Of a DNA stretch of 64,000 nt, positions 28,101-36,745 are shown piece after piece. The DNA is from Pseudomonas sp. Marseille-Q3773 (GTDB lineage Bacteria; Pseudomonadota; Gammaproteobacteria; Pseudomonadales; Pseudomonadaceae). Location: positions 1,364,001 through 1,428,000 of the forward strand of contig NZ_OU745390.1 in the NCBI RefSeq assembly GCF_916618955.1. The letters run 5' to 3'. The notes below the pieces were generated by a model, which was given only the letters and a program-made list of their open reading frames with translations, did not search any database and was not told where the DNA came from. Every line of letters starts with the position of its first letter. Within the stretch, counting starts at the first letter, position 1. The position numbers and the translations under genes are program-made.

Positions 28101-28297
28101 TCGATCAGGCTGACCACGCTTTCGTCCATGGTCGCTGCCGAGGCGCCCGGGTACACGGCGTAAATCTCCACCTGCGGCGGAGCCACATTGGGGTACTGGG
28201 CCACCGGCAGCTGCGGGATGGCCAGCGCACCGGCCAGCAGGATGAAAAGTGCGACCACCCAGGCGAATACCGGGCGGTCGATGAAGAATTGCGGCAT
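25172..28297 (-). CDS. RND multidrug efflux pump, inner-membrane subunit (HAE1/AcrB type)
   Basis: A 1041-residue AcrB/MexF-type transporter. The N-terminus MPQFFIDRPVFAWVVALFIL is typical of the family. LAIGILVDDAIVVVENVERI carries the Asp pair of TM4 used for proton relay, and GLITLIGLSAKNAILIIEFA belongs to TM10. Two large periplasmic loops and twelve membrane segments are recognisable. It exports drugs or solvents in a complex with the adaptor encoded 11 bases upstream. No TolC/OprM gene is nearby, so a shared outer-membrane channel must be used. The divergent two-component system probably controls it. Confidence 0.95.
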   Translation of the reverse strand: MPQFFIDRPVFAWVVALFILLAGALAIPQLPVAQYPNVAPPQVEIYAVYPGASAATMDESVVSLIEQELNGADNLLYFESQSSLGSATITATFAPGTNPDLAQVDVQNRLKVVESRLPRPVTQQGLQVEKVSTGFLLLATLTSEDGKLDETALSDILARNVMDEIRRLKGVGKAQLYGSERAMRIWIDPRKLIGFNLTPNDVAAAVAAQNIQVAPGSIGDLPGRSTQEITANVVVKGQLSTPEEFADIVLRANPDGSSVTIGDVARVEIGAQEYQYGTRLNGKPATAFSVQLAPGANAMETATLVRAKMQELARYFPEGVKWDIPYDTSPFVKVSIQQVISTLFEAMLLVFAVMFLFLQNLRYTLIPTLVVPVALMGTFAVMLAMGFSVNVLTLFGMVLAIGILVDDAIVVVENVERIMAEEGLPPKAATRKAMGQISGAIVGITLVLVAVFLPMAFMPGSVGVIYQQFSLSMAVSILFSAFLALSLTPALCATLLKPVAKGEQHERKGFFGWFNRRFERMSNGYQRWVMQALKRSGRYLLVYAVLLAVLGYGFSQLPTAFLPTEDQGYTITDIQLPPGASRMRTEQVAAQIEAHNAEEPGVGNTTLILGFSFSGSGQNAALAFTTLKDWSERGADDSAQSIADRATLAFTQLKDAVAFSVLPPPIDGLGESTGFEFRLQDRGGMGHAALMAARDELLANAGKSKVLANVREASLAESPQIQLEIDRRQANALGVSFADIGTVLDVAVGSSYVNDFPNQGRMQRVVVQAEGDQRSQVEDLLKIHVRNDSGKMVPLGAFVQARWVSGPVQLTRYNGYPAVSVSGEPAAGYSSGEAMAEIERLVAQLPAGSGLEWTGLSLQERLSGSQAPLLMALSLLVVFLCLAALYESWSIPTAVLLVVPLGVLGAVLAVTLRGMPNDVFFKVGLITLIGLSAKNAILIIEFAKSLVDQGVDAVDAAVQAARLRLRPIVMTSLAFILGVVPLAIASGASSASQQAIGTGVIGGMLSATLAVVFVPVFFVVVMRLAGNGKAVTASEALPSGH

Positions 28298-28308
28298 GAA
28301 TCAGGCCC

Positions 28309-29484
28309 TCACTGGCCAGTGTGCTGTGCGATGGGCGGTGCCCCGGATGCGTTGTCGACCTGCACCTGGTCACCGGCCTTGACGTGTTGCAGGCCCTCGA
28401 CCACCACCCGTTCGCCGGGCGCCAGGCCTTCGCTGACGATCCAGCGGTCGCCTTGGGCGCTGCCCAGGACCACCTGGCGATCGCTGACCCGGGCTTGCGG
28501 GTCGACCACCAGCACCTTGGGTACGCCGGCACTATCGCGCAGGATGGCGCGTTGCGGCACGCTCAGGCCCTGGGGCTGCACGGCCTGTTCCAGGCGCACG
28601 CGCACGTAGCTGCCGGGCAGCAGGTCGAGGTCCGGGTTGGGGAACTCGCTGCGCAGGGTGATCTGGTTGGTGCTGGGGTCGACGCTGATGTCGGAGAACA
28701 GCAGCTTGCCGGGCAACGGATAGGCGCTGCCATCATCCTGGATCAGCGTGGCGCGGGCCTGGCCCTCGCCAACCTGCTGCAGCTCGCCCGCCCGCAGGGC
28801 ACGGCGCAGGGCGTTGAGTTCGCGGGTCGACTGGGTGACGTCGGCGTGGATCGGGTCCAGCTGCTGGATGGTCGCCAGCGGCGTGCTCTCGTTCTGCCCG
28901 ACCAGCGCACCTTCGGTGACCAGGGCGCGACCGATACGGCCGGAAATCGGCGCGGTCACGGTGGCGTAGCCCAGGTTCAGACGCGCGCGCTCCAGGGCGG
29001 CGCGGGCTTCGGCGACGGCAGCGTCGGCCTGCAGGAAGGCGGCCTTGGCGTTGTCGTATTCCTGGCGGCTGACGGCCTTGTCGTCGACCAGCTCGCGGTA
29101 GCGCTGCTCTTGCAGACGGGCCTGGTACAGCGTGGCCTCGGCCTTGGCCAGGGCGGCCCGGGCGCTGTCATGGTCGGCCTTGAACGGTGCCGGGTCGATC
29201 AGGAACAGCACATCGCCCTGCTTGACATCGCTGCCTTCGCGGTACACCCGCTTGAGCACCACGCCGGCAACCCGGGCGCGGACTTCGGCGGTGCGCGGCG
29301 CCAGGATGCGACCGCTGAGTTCGCTGCTGATGGCCAGTGGCTGCAGCTGCAGGGTTTCCACCCGTACTTGCGGGGTAGCGGCCTGTTCATCTTGCTCGGC
29401 GCTGTCGCCGCAGCCAGCCAGGGACAGGCTCAGAAACGCCAGAAGCGCCACGGGGCGCAGGCATTGGGGGAGGGTAGTAGACAT
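28309..29484 (-). CDS. RND efflux membrane-fusion lipoprotein (MexA/AcrA type)
   Basis: A 391-residue periplasmic adaptor. A lipoprotein signal (LLAFLSLSLAGC) is followed by the lipoyl half (RILAPRTAEVRARVAGVVLK), a coiled-coil hairpin (about residues 95-165), the second lipoyl half (LNLGYATVTAPISGRIG) and beta-barrel domains. The ATG at 29484 gives the standard lipobox position; an upstream in-frame start would not. It couples the pump gene 11 bases downstream to an outer-membrane channel. The start faces the response-regulator gene across a gap filled by a large REP pair. Confidence 0.94.
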   Translation of the reverse strand: MSTTLPQCLRPVALLAFLSLSLAGCGDSAEQDEQAATPQVRVETLQLQPLAISSELSGRILAPRTAEVRARVAGVVLKRVYREGSDVKQGDVLFLIDPAPFKADHDSARAALAKAEATLYQARLQEQRYRELVDDKAVSRQEYDNAKAAFLQADAAVAEARAALERARLNLGYATVTAPISGRIGRALVTEGALVGQNESTPLATIQQLDPIHADVTQSTRELNALRRALRAGELQQVGEGQARATLIQDDGSAYPLPGKLLFSDISVDPSTNQITLRSEFPNPDLDLLPGSYVRVRLEQAVQPQGLSVPQRAILRDSAGVPKVLVVDPQARVSDRQVVLGSAQGDRWIVSEGLAPGERVVVEGLQHVKAGDQVQVDNASGAPPIAQHTGQ

Positions 29485-29624
29485 ACGGATCTTCCGATGA
29501 TGACCGCCCATATGCTAAGGCAGGCACTGCCTGGGTGGCTGTTAATACCTGTAGGACGAGTGTGAAAAAGTGTGAAGAACAATCCTCTCGACCCGTAGGG
29601 TTCTATATTCTGCGTGTACCTGTA

Positions 29625-29722
29625 CCGGCCTCTTCGCGGGTAAACCCGCTCCCACAGGGACCGCACAGCATCTGGAACCTGTGCAGTCTCTGTGGGAGCG
29701 GGTTTACCCGCGAAGAGGCCGG
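29625..29722. repeat. Paired REP elements (perfect 33-base inverted repeat)
   Basis: The arm at 29625-29657 (starting CCGGCCTCTTCGCGGG) is matched perfectly in reverse by 29690-29722, with 32 bases between. It occupies most of the control region between the divergent efflux adaptor and response-regulator genes, with its right end only 34 bases before the regulator start. Confidence 0.9.
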
Positions 29723-29756
29723 CAAGGCCTACCACAACCCAGATTCCCAAGCGCCT

Positions 29757-30458
29757 ATGCCGAACATTTTCCTGGTCGAAGACGACAGCGCCCTGTCCGA
29801 GTTGATCGCCAGCTACCTGCAACGCAACGACTTCCATGTCCAGGTGATCGCCCGTGGCGACCACGTGCTGGACGAGTACCGTCGGCAAAAGCCCGACCTG
29901 GTCATCCTCGACCTGATGCTGCCGGGCATCGATGGGCTGCAGCTGTGCCGCCTGTTACGCCAGGAATCGCAGAGCCTGCCGATCCTGATGCTGACCGCCC
30001 GCGATGACAGCCATGACCAGGTACTGGGCCTGGAGATGGGCGCCGACGACTATGTGACCAAACCCTGCGAGCCGCGCGTGCTACTGGCCCGCGTGCGCAC
30101 CCTGCTGCGCCGCAGCAGCATCCACGAACCGCGTCTGGACAACGAGCTGATCCTGATCGGCGGCCTGCGCATCGACCTGGCCGAACGCACGGTGAGCTGG
30201 CGCGGCGAGGAGGTGGAACTGTCCAGCGGCGAGTACAACCTGCTGGTGGTGCTGGCGCGCAACGCCGGCGAGGTAATGAACCGCGACCGCATCCTTCAGC
30301 AGTTGCGCGGCATCGAATTCAATGGCACCGACCGTTCGGTGGACGTGGCCATTTCCAAGCTGCGGCGCAAGTTCGACGACAACGCTGGCGAAGCGCGCAA
30401 AATCAAGACCGTATGGGGCAAGGGCTACCTGTTCAGCCGCGTCGAGTGGGAGTGCTGA
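29757..30458 (+). CDS. OmpR/RstA-type response regulator
   Basis: A 233-residue regulator. The receiver has acidic residues at VEDD (8-10), phosphorylation Asp at 52 (VILDLMLPG), the Thr of LMLTARDD and the Lys of YVTKPCEP. The winged-helix output domain (about 130-230) ends KTVWGKGYLFSRVEWEC, the usual OmpR wing. RstA-like features are apparent. The ATG at 29757 has no strong ribosome site, but no upstream coding start is better. The sensor gene begins 6 bases after its stop. Its targets probably include the divergent efflux pair. The REP pair lies just before its start. Confidence 0.93.
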   Translation: MPNIFLVEDDSALSELIASYLQRNDFHVQVIARGDHVLDEYRRQKPDLVILDLMLPGIDGLQLCRLLRQESQSLPILMLTARDDSHDQVLGLEMGADDYVTKPCEPRVLLARVRTLLRRSSIHEPRLDNELILIGGLRIDLAERTVSWRGEEVELSSGEYNLLVVLARNAGEVMNRDRILQQLRGIEFNGTDRSVDVAISKLRRKFDDNAGEARKIKTVWGKGYLFSRVEWEC

Positions 30459-30464
30459 TCGACC

Positions 30465-31763
30465 ATGCTCAAGATCCTGGTGCGCCTGTACCTGGTCATC
30501 ATCGTCGCCTATGCCGGCGCGCTGCTGTTCATCCCAGACACCATCGTCGGGCTGTTCCAGGAGCGCTTCATGGCCTACAACCTGGACCAGGCCAAGGGTG
30601 TGCAGGCACTGATCGTGCGCCAGTTCCGCCAGGCCCCGCGCGAGCAGTGGCCGGCGGTGGAACAGGAACTGGCCAGGGATTTCGCGCCGCTGCAATTGCA
30701 GCTGCTGCGCATGGACCAGGCCGGCTTGAACGAGGCCGAGCAGGCGCGCCTGGAGCATGGCCTGCATGTGGTGCGCATCGCCGAGTGGGGCTACTACGAG
30801 ACGGTACTGGCACCGCTGGACAAGGAGTGGCTGGTGCGCCTGCACTCGCCCCCCGACCCGCTGGACATCAACGTGCTGTCGTGGGGGGTGACCGTACTGA
30901 TCGGTGCGGTCATGCTCGGCTGCCTGCTGCTGTGGGTATGGCCGCACTGGCGCGACCTGGAGCGTTTGAAGGAAACCGCCCGGCGCCTGGGCCAGGGGCA
31001 GATGGCCGAGCGCACGCACATCTCGCCGCATTCCAACATCGGTGAGCTGGCCGGGGTGTTCGACACCATGGCCGGCGACCTGGAACGCCACGTCAACCAG
31101 CAGCGCGAGCTGCTCAATGCGGTGTCGCACGAGTTGCGCACGCCGCTGACCCGGCTGGATTTCGGCCTGGTGCTGCTGTTTGACGAAGTCCCACCGGCCA
31201 GCCGCAAACGCCTGCTGGAGCTGGTGGGGCATGTGCGCGAGCTGGATGAACTGGTGCTGGAATTGCTGTCCTATAGCCGCCTGTACAACGCCGACCAGGC
31301 GCGCGAGCGGGTCGAGGTGTCGTTGCTGGAGCTGGTCGACAGCGTACTCGGCGGCTTTGCCGAGGAGCTCGATGGCCGCGGCATCAAGTGGGAAGTGCGG
31401 GCCGAAGGTGATCTGCCACGGTTTGTCCTCGACCCCAGGCTGACGGCACGGGCGGTGCAGAACCTGGTGCGCAACGCCATGCGTTACTGCGATGAAAGTC
31501 TGTTGCTGCGTCTACGCCGCGAAGAGGATGGCAGCTGTCTGGTGACGGTGGAGGATGACGGCATAGGCATTCCGGTAGAAGAGCGCGAGCGGATCTTCCA
31601 GCCGTTCTATCGGCTTGACCGTAGCCGCGACCGCAATACTGGCGGGTTTGGCCTGGGGCTGGCGATCAGCCGGCGGGCGATCGAGGGGCAGGGCGGGACC
31701 TTGACCGTGGCCCAGTCGGCGCTGGGCGGGGCGCAGTTCCGGATTCGCCTGCCTGCCGCTTGA
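30465..31763 (+). CDS. Sensor histidine kinase (RstB-like)
   Basis: A 432-residue membrane sensor. TM1 (residues about 7-24), a periplasmic sensor part of about 115 residues, TM2 (about 139-160), a HAMP region and the dimerisation domain with phospho-acceptor His222 (NAVSHELRTPLTRL) are visible. The ATPase domain has N (LVRNAMRY), G1 (DDGIGIP) and G2 (GGFGLGLAISRR) boxes. The organisation and sequence resemble RstB, partner of RstA. It starts 6 bases after the regulator and probably phosphorylates it. The signal is unknown; a drug or envelope stress is plausible from the divergent pump. Confidence 0.93.
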   Translation: MLKILVRLYLVIIVAYAGALLFIPDTIVGLFQERFMAYNLDQAKGVQALIVRQFRQAPREQWPAVEQELARDFAPLQLQLLRMDQAGLNEAEQARLEHGLHVVRIAEWGYYETVLAPLDKEWLVRLHSPPDPLDINVLSWGVTVLIGAVMLGCLLLWVWPHWRDLERLKETARRLGQGQMAERTHISPHSNIGELAGVFDTMAGDLERHVNQQRELLNAVSHELRTPLTRLDFGLVLLFDEVPPASRKRLLELVGHVRELDELVLELLSYSRLYNADQARERVEVSLLELVDSVLGGFAEELDGRGIKWEVRAEGDLPRFVLDPRLTARAVQNLVRNAMRYCDESLLLRLRREEDGSCLVTVEDDGIGIPVEERERIFQPFYRLDRSRDRNTGGFGLGLAISRRAIEGQGGTLTVAQSALGGAQFRIRLPAA

Positions 31764-31779
31764 GGCGTCGCCTGGCCTG

Positions 31780-32871
31780 CTATTCGCTGTCCGCCAGCCG
31801 GGCCGACCACAGCACAAAGCGGTCCTTGCCACTGTGCTTGGCTTCATACAGCGCCTGGTCGGCGCGGACCAGCGCCGTGGTCAGGCTGTCGCCCTGGTCG
31901 ACCCGGGCCAGGCCGATACTGACGGTCACCGGGTGCTCGGCAATGTCCTCGCGCACCCGTTGGCACAACCCTGCCAGCCGTTGCTCGACGTCTTGCTGGC
32001 CCAGCCCCTGGAAGAAGATCGCGAACTCCTCGCCGCCCAGCCGTGCATACTCGAAACCGCTCATGCTCGCCTTGATATGCGTGGCCACGCGCTTGAGCAC
32101 CTCATCGCCGACATCATGGCCGAAGCGGTCATTCACCCGCTTGAAGTTGTCGATGTCGATCATCGCCAGGTAGCGCTCGGACGTGGCCGAGCGCAGTTGG
32201 CGGTCGGCCTGGGTCATGAACGAGCGGCGGTTGGGGATTTCGGTCAGGGCGTCGACATAGGCCTGTTCCAGCAGCACCTTGGACATATAGAAATTGTGCA
32301 GCTTGGCCTTGCGCATCTGCAGGTAGCTGTAGATCACCAGGCCGCTGAGGAACACCGCGTAGCTGAGCAGCATGGCGCCTTCGAGCTCATCCGCGTCGAT
32401 ACGGGTGTGATAGAACGGGTTGAGCACCACCCAGGTGATGAGCATGGCGCAGAAGAACGACCAGCGCCGGACCGGTAGCACCGACACGGCATACAGCACG
32501 GTGGACACGCCGAGTACCAGCCACACCGGGCGCTGGGCCACCGGGATGCCTTCGATCACCAGGCGCATGCCCAGGGTGATCACGCTGATGAACAGCAGGT
32601 TGAGCACATCGAAGTGTTGGCTGCGGCGGGTGAACCGCAGCACCAGGGTGAGGCAGCCGAGCAGGGCGATGAACAGCCCGGACAGCCAGGTGAGGCCCTG
32701 GCCGCCGAGGAAGCTGACGATCAGGTCGAAGACCAGCCAGATCAGGATGCTGACGCAGAACACCAGCAGGCAGAACGGGCGCATGGACTCGAATTCGTGC
32801 TGGCGGAACTCGGCGCGCAGGGCGACCGGAGCGACCTGTTTGCGTACATGCGCTTCGATGGTCTTGAACAT
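31780..32871 (-). CDS. Membrane-bound diguanylate cyclase (GGDEF family)
   Basis: A 363-residue protein. Five or six hydrophobic helices fill residues about 33-185 (for example LLVFCVSILIWLVFDLIVS), followed by a GGDEF domain with an intact active-site motif GGEEF at 279-283 and DALTEIPNRRSF at its start. The stretch before the active site (SGFEYAR) has no RxxD inhibitory I-site, so product feedback should be weak. It makes c-di-GMP. The gene is on the same strand as, and 29 bases downstream of, the DUF4434 gene. It is therefore well placed to supply the second messenger to the MshEN-bearing glycosyltransferase of that operon. The start at 32871 is chosen from the family N-terminus; upstream sequence lacks coding character. 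Confidence 0.9.
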   Translation of the reverse strand: MFKTIEAHVRKQVAPVALRAEFRQHEFESMRPFCLLVFCVSILIWLVFDLIVSFLGGQGLTWLSGLFIALLGCLTLVLRFTRRSQHFDVLNLLFISVITLGMRLVIEGIPVAQRPVWLVLGVSTVLYAVSVLPVRRWSFFCAMLITWVVLNPFYHTRIDADELEGAMLLSYAVFLSGLVIYSYLQMRKAKLHNFYMSKVLLEQAYVDALTEIPNRRSFMTQADRQLRSATSERYLAMIDIDNFKRVNDRFGHDVGDEVLKRVATHIKASMSGFEYARLGGEEFAIFFQGLGQQDVEQRLAGLCQRVREDIAEHPVTVSIGLARVDQGDSLTTALVRADQALYEAKHSGKDRFVLWSARLADSE

Positions 32872-32900
32872 TCGTGGCTCCCCAGGCCGGCCCTGGCGGC

Positions 32901-33740
32901 TCAATTTTCGGGCAGAACACCCCGGGCCCAGGGCCGGTAACGCAGGTCGAACACCGCCTCGGCATGGCAGCCGCCACCCAACTGCGGTTCGGCGGGCTCG
33001 GCGCGGAACGCCTGCCCTGGCGCGCTTACCTGGCGGAACGCTTCGCGCACCACGCCCACCCGACACGGCAAGGCCTGCTCATAGCCCTGGCGCACCAGCG
33101 CGGGCAAGCGCCCGGTGCCCGCGCCGTCCTGCCACCACACAGTCAAGCCCAGGCCGGCCAGTTGATCCAGCCATGCGCCATTGACCCGAGGCGACAGCTT
33201 GCCCGCACTGAAAGCACTGATGTGCAGCGGTTTGTCGAGCTGGCGCTTGAAGGCTTGCAACTGGCCATACAGCGCATCGCGCCGCTCAGCGTCACGAAAA
33301 TGCAGGTCGTCCAGCTCCATCGGCAGGTACCAGCCCGCCACCGGCAACTGCCAGGTCTGGCGCAGTTGCCGGTACTGGTTGAGCGAACGTCCCAGCTGCG
33401 CCTTCCAGTAGCTGTTCAGGCCGTCACCATCCAGTTCATCGAGGCGCTGGTAATAGGCCGGGTCCAGGTACAGCCCGAGTACCAGTTGCAAGCCTTCGGC
33501 CTGCGCGCTGTGCAGGCTGTTGGCCAGCCAGCCGCCGGCACCGCCGAAATCGCTGTCGCCATAGGCGCTCCATTGCACGATCAGGGTCTTGCCGCCCTGG
33601 GCCACGGTGGCCCGCCATAGCTGCTGCCATTGGCTGGGGGAGACGCCGGCGTCGCGGTTGAGGGGCTGGTAGAACAGGCGCTGGTCGGCGCTGGCCGGCA
33701 GGCACAGGGCGAGCAGGCAGAGGGCCAGGAACGTACGCAT
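32901..33740 (-). CDS. DUF4434-like periplasmic glycoside-hydrolase-type protein
   Basis: A 279-residue exported protein with a Sec signal (LALCLLALCLPASA). The mature part reads like a TIM-barrel carbohydrate enzyme of the DUF4434 type: LIVQWSAYGDSDFGG, LQLVLGLYLDPAYYQRL, VAGWYLPMELDDLHF and LTVWWQDGAG are strand/loop segments with the acidic and aromatic residues expected in such barrels. The catalytic residues are not established. The ATG overlaps the nfrA stop by one base, so it is probably translated with it. A role in trimming or processing the polymer exported by NfrA/NfrB is an inference from gene order. Confidence 0.7.
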   Translation of the reverse strand: MRTFLALCLLALCLPASADQRLFYQPLNRDAGVSPSQWQQLWRATVAQGGKTLIVQWSAYGDSDFGGAGGWLANSLHSAQAEGLQLVLGLYLDPAYYQRLDELDGDGLNSYWKAQLGRSLNQYRQLRQTWQLPVAGWYLPMELDDLHFRDAERRDALYGQLQAFKRQLDKPLHISAFSAGKLSPRVNGAWLDQLAGLGLTVWWQDGAGTGRLPALVRQGYEQALPCRVGVVREAFRQVSAPGQAFRAEPAEPQLGGGCHAEAVFDLRYRPWARGVLPEN

Positions 33741-36700
33741 CAGAAAGTCATCTCCGCACCGACCAGCACGCCGTTGGCGCGCTGGTATAGATTGCCACCC
33801 AGCGACTGCTGGTATTCGGCACGCACTTTCAGCGAACCGCGATAGGCGTTGTAGCGGTCGTCATCGAACCACCATTGCCAGCGCACGCCGACCCCGGCCC
33901 GCGCGTCCTGGCGCCAGTCATTGCTCGGGTCCTGGCTGGCGAACTCGACGAAGCCGTACGGCATGAGGGTTTGCGGTGAACTGCCCGGCAGCTTCCAGGC
34001 GTGGCCCTGCTGGTAGCGCGACAGCCAGGCATGGTCACCGGCACGTGTCCACCAGGCGGCGTCGAGGTAGAGGAAACGCTCGTTCCAATGGTCTTCATCG
34101 ACCCGCCAGTCATTGCGCCAGGCGCCCTGGTCGAGGAACGAGGCGGTAGCGCGCAATAACAGGTCATTGCTCGATTCGGCGTGGTGACGCAGGTCGCCCC
34201 AGTTGCCGCCGACCTTGGCCGGGCTCAGCAACTGGCCCAGGCTCAGGCCGCTGTTGTGCGTTTCGTCGATCTGCCGCTGGTGGTACAGCTCGGCATACAG
34301 GTTGAGGTTGGCCTGGCCGAGCGGCTTGTAGCGCAGGCCGACGCCGGTGCCCATGCTTTGGGCGTAGTCGGTCCGGCTTGGCCCGCCGAACAGCACCCGG
34401 CCATACACCGACAGGGTGCTGCCGTTGCGGCTGGGTTCTGCGCCCAGGGCATGGTCCCACATGGCCAGCTGCACGTTCTGTGACTGCGCCCGGCGTGAAG
34501 TGCCACTGCGCTGGCCGTCGTCGAGGAACTTGTCGTTGGTCGAGGTGCCCGCCGGCGACCAGGTGCTGGCCAGGGTGATGGTGTCGCGGCGCGACAGGCT
34601 TTCATGGGCCCGGCGCTGGCGATACTTGCGTGCTTCCAGGCTGCCATATTCATCGCCGCCGTCGACCAGGTCCTGCTCCACATCCAGCACCCGGCGCAGC
34701 TGGCGACGTGCGGCGGCGTTGTCTTCGGCTTCGTCGTAGCGCAGGGCCAGCGTCTCGCCCAGGCGGTAGTCCTCGGGGAAATCGTGGGTGGCGCGTTCCA
34801 GCAACGGGATTGACTGGCGGCGCTGGGCTTTGTCGGCCGAGCCGGCCAGGCGCATGCCGTAGTCGGCGCGATAGCGCGGCTGGTCCGGGGCCAGGCGCAC
34901 GGCGTCGGCCAGCCAGGCAGTGCTTTGCGCGCTGTCGCCGGCCAGTTGCGCGGTGCTGGCGGCAGCGTAGTAATGCTCGGCGCGCGGGGCATGCGCCAAG
35001 GCCTGGCGCTGCAAGCCCAGCGCGGCCTGATAGTCGCCTTGCTGTTGGGCGATGGCGGCACCCAGCGCCCAATCGTCGGCGCTATGGTGCCTGGCGGCGT
35101 CCCAATAGCGACGTGCCGCCTGCGGGTCGCCGGCGTTCAGCGCGCCACGGGCAGCGGTGAGGCGGGCGTTTTCGGTCCAGGCACTGTCGGGCAAGCTGCG
35201 CCAGATGGCCAGGGCAGCTTCGGAATCGCCTGCGGCCTCGAGGGCATAGGCCAGCGGCAGGCGACTGCCGCGGTCACCCAGGCGCTCGGCGGCCTGGTAG
35301 TAGACGACCGCTTCCCCGGGCTGGTCGGGCATGGCGCAGCGGCCCAGCGCGCGGTACTGGCCGGACTCGCTGGGTGGGGCCGGTATCACCTGGCGCACGG
35401 TATCGCAGTGGCCGGCCTCGGCCAGGCGGCCGAGCAGCTGGGCGCGGGTATTGGCATCGACCTGGGGAATCAGGCCAAGCATGCGCTGGGGCTGCAGCGG
35501 CCCATCGTTGCGCGCATAGAGGTTGCCCAGGCGCTGCAGCAGCGACGGGGCGAGACGGCCCTGGCGGCGGTCGTAGGCCTGCTCCAGCAATTGCCGGGCC
35601 TGATCGGTTTGGCCTTGCTGCGTAAGCAGGAAGGTGGCTTGTTCCAGCGCGGCCAGGTCGCCGCTTTGCCGGTAGCGCTTCTCCCATTCGGCGGCTGTGC
35701 GTGGTTGCGGTGGCTGGGGTGGGTCGCCGTACAGGCGCTGCCTGAGCACGGCGTAGGCCCTTGGATCGGTGCTGGCATTGCAGCCCTTGAACTGCTCGCG
35801 CGCCAGCGCCGGGTCACGGCGCGAAAGCCAGTCGACGGTTTCCAGGCAGGGGCGTTGCAGTTCGTTGCTCAGGCGTTGCACTAACGTGGCGTCCTGGCCT
35901 TGGCGAGCCAGTTCCCACAGCTGCTGACGCTGCAGCGGCTGGTCCAGCTGCTCGGCCGGCAGCGCTTGCAGCCAACGCTGGGCCTGCTGGTTCTGGCCGA
36001 CGGCGATGGCCCGGTTGGCCATGGCCAGGCGGGCCTGGTTGGCGGCTTCGGGGGATGGGGCGCTGGGCAGCAAGGCGTTCAAGCCGTTTTCGTCCAGCTG
36101 CTGGACATAGGCATTGGCCAGGCGCTGCCAGTCCTGGGCAGGCAGCTGTCGCTGGGCGGCCAGTGGCTGCAGCTGTTCGATGGTTTCCTTCCAGTCACGC
36201 AGCTGTTCGGCGAAGTTGGCCCTGGCCAGGCGCAGGACCTGGCCATCTTCCTGTGGCGGCAGATGATTGAGCCAGTCCAGCGCCCTGGCGGCCCCGCCGG
36301 ACTTGGCCAGGCTCAAGCCATAGGCCTGCCACAGACGGACACGCTGGGCACCCGCGCTGCTGGCCAGCCAGCGCTCCACCTCGCTGGCCGGGGGTGGGTC
36401 CTGCTCGATCCAGGTCAGGCGCAGTTCGAGCAGGGCGTCGGCATGCACCGGGCTGTCGCCCAGCTGTTCTGCCAGCGCTTCGGCCTCCTGGTAGCGGCGT
36501 TGATGGGCCAGGGCCTCCACCAATAGCGAGCGGGCTTCGTCATTGTTCGGTACCCGAGCGAGCACATGACGGGTCAGGCGCTCGACCTCGGCCCAGTTAT
36601 CCTTCTTCGCCTCGCTGTAGCTGCGTTCCATGAATGGGTAGCTGGTGAACCGCTGGAAGTCGGTCATCGGCGTTGAGGCAGCAGTGGGCAGGGCGGCGGA

Positions 36701-36745
36701 GCACAGCAACAGGCCAGTGAAAGTGAGGGTAAAGCGCGGCTTCAT
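33740..36745 (-). CDS. nfrA: NfrA-like outer-membrane TPR glycan exporter
   Basis: A 1001-residue outer-membrane protein with a Sec signal (LLLCSAALPTAAS). A long run of TPR-like helical repeats (about residues 50-690; for example ALAIWRSLPDSAW, QAALGLQRQALAHAP) is followed by a C-terminal region of beta strands (about 700-1001) ending LVGAEMTF, as for a barrel protein. In E. coli NfrA is the phage N4 receptor that exports a glycan together with NfrB. The gene overlaps nfrB by 4 bases upstream and the DUF4434 gene by 1 base downstream. The TPR part would form the periplasmic scaffold for the polymer, as in cellulose and PNAG exporters. Confidence 0.85.
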   Translation of the reverse strand: MKPRFTLTFTGLLLCSAALPTAASTPMTDFQRFTSYPFMERSYSEAKKDNWAEVERLTRHVLARVPNNDEARSLLVEALAHQRRYQEAEALAEQLGDSPVHADALLELRLTWIEQDPPPASEVERWLASSAGAQRVRLWQAYGLSLAKSGGAARALDWLNHLPPQEDGQVLRLARANFAEQLRDWKETIEQLQPLAAQRQLPAQDWQRLANAYVQQLDENGLNALLPSAPSPEAANQARLAMANRAIAVGQNQQAQRWLQALPAEQLDQPLQRQQLWELARQGQDATLVQRLSNELQRPCLETVDWLSRRDPALAREQFKGCNASTDPRAYAVLRQRLYGDPPQPPQPRTAAEWEKRYRQSGDLAALEQATFLLTQQGQTDQARQLLEQAYDRRQGRLAPSLLQRLGNLYARNDGPLQPQRMLGLIPQVDANTRAQLLGRLAEAGHCDTVRQVIPAPPSESGQYRALGRCAMPDQPGEAVVYYQAAERLGDRGSRLPLAYALEAAGDSEAALAIWRSLPDSAWTENARLTAARGALNAGDPQAARRYWDAARHHSADDWALGAAIAQQQGDYQAALGLQRQALAHAPRAEHYYAAASTAQLAGDSAQSTAWLADAVRLAPDQPRYRADYGMRLAGSADKAQRRQSIPLLERATHDFPEDYRLGETLALRYDEAEDNAAARRQLRRVLDVEQDLVDGGDEYGSLEARKYRQRRAHESLSRRDTITLASTWSPAGTSTNDKFLDDGQRSGTSRRAQSQNVQLAMWDHALGAEPSRNGSTLSVYGRVLFGGPSRTDYAQSMGTGVGLRYKPLGQANLNLYAELYHQRQIDETHNSGLSLGQLLSPAKVGGNWGDLRHHAESSNDLLLRATASFLDQGAWRNDWRVDEDHWNERFLYLDAAWWTRAGDHAWLSRYQQGHAWKLPGSSPQTLMPYGFVEFASQDPSNDWRQDARAGVGVRWQWWFDDDRYNAYRGSLKVRAEYQQSLGGNLYQRANGVLVGAEMTF

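Noticed and set aside
25871..28609. A plus-strand frame of several hundred codons opposite the RND pump gene
   Set aside because: It is rich in His, Gln and Arg, the usual product of reading a GC-rich gene backwards. The minus-strand pump is unmistakable.
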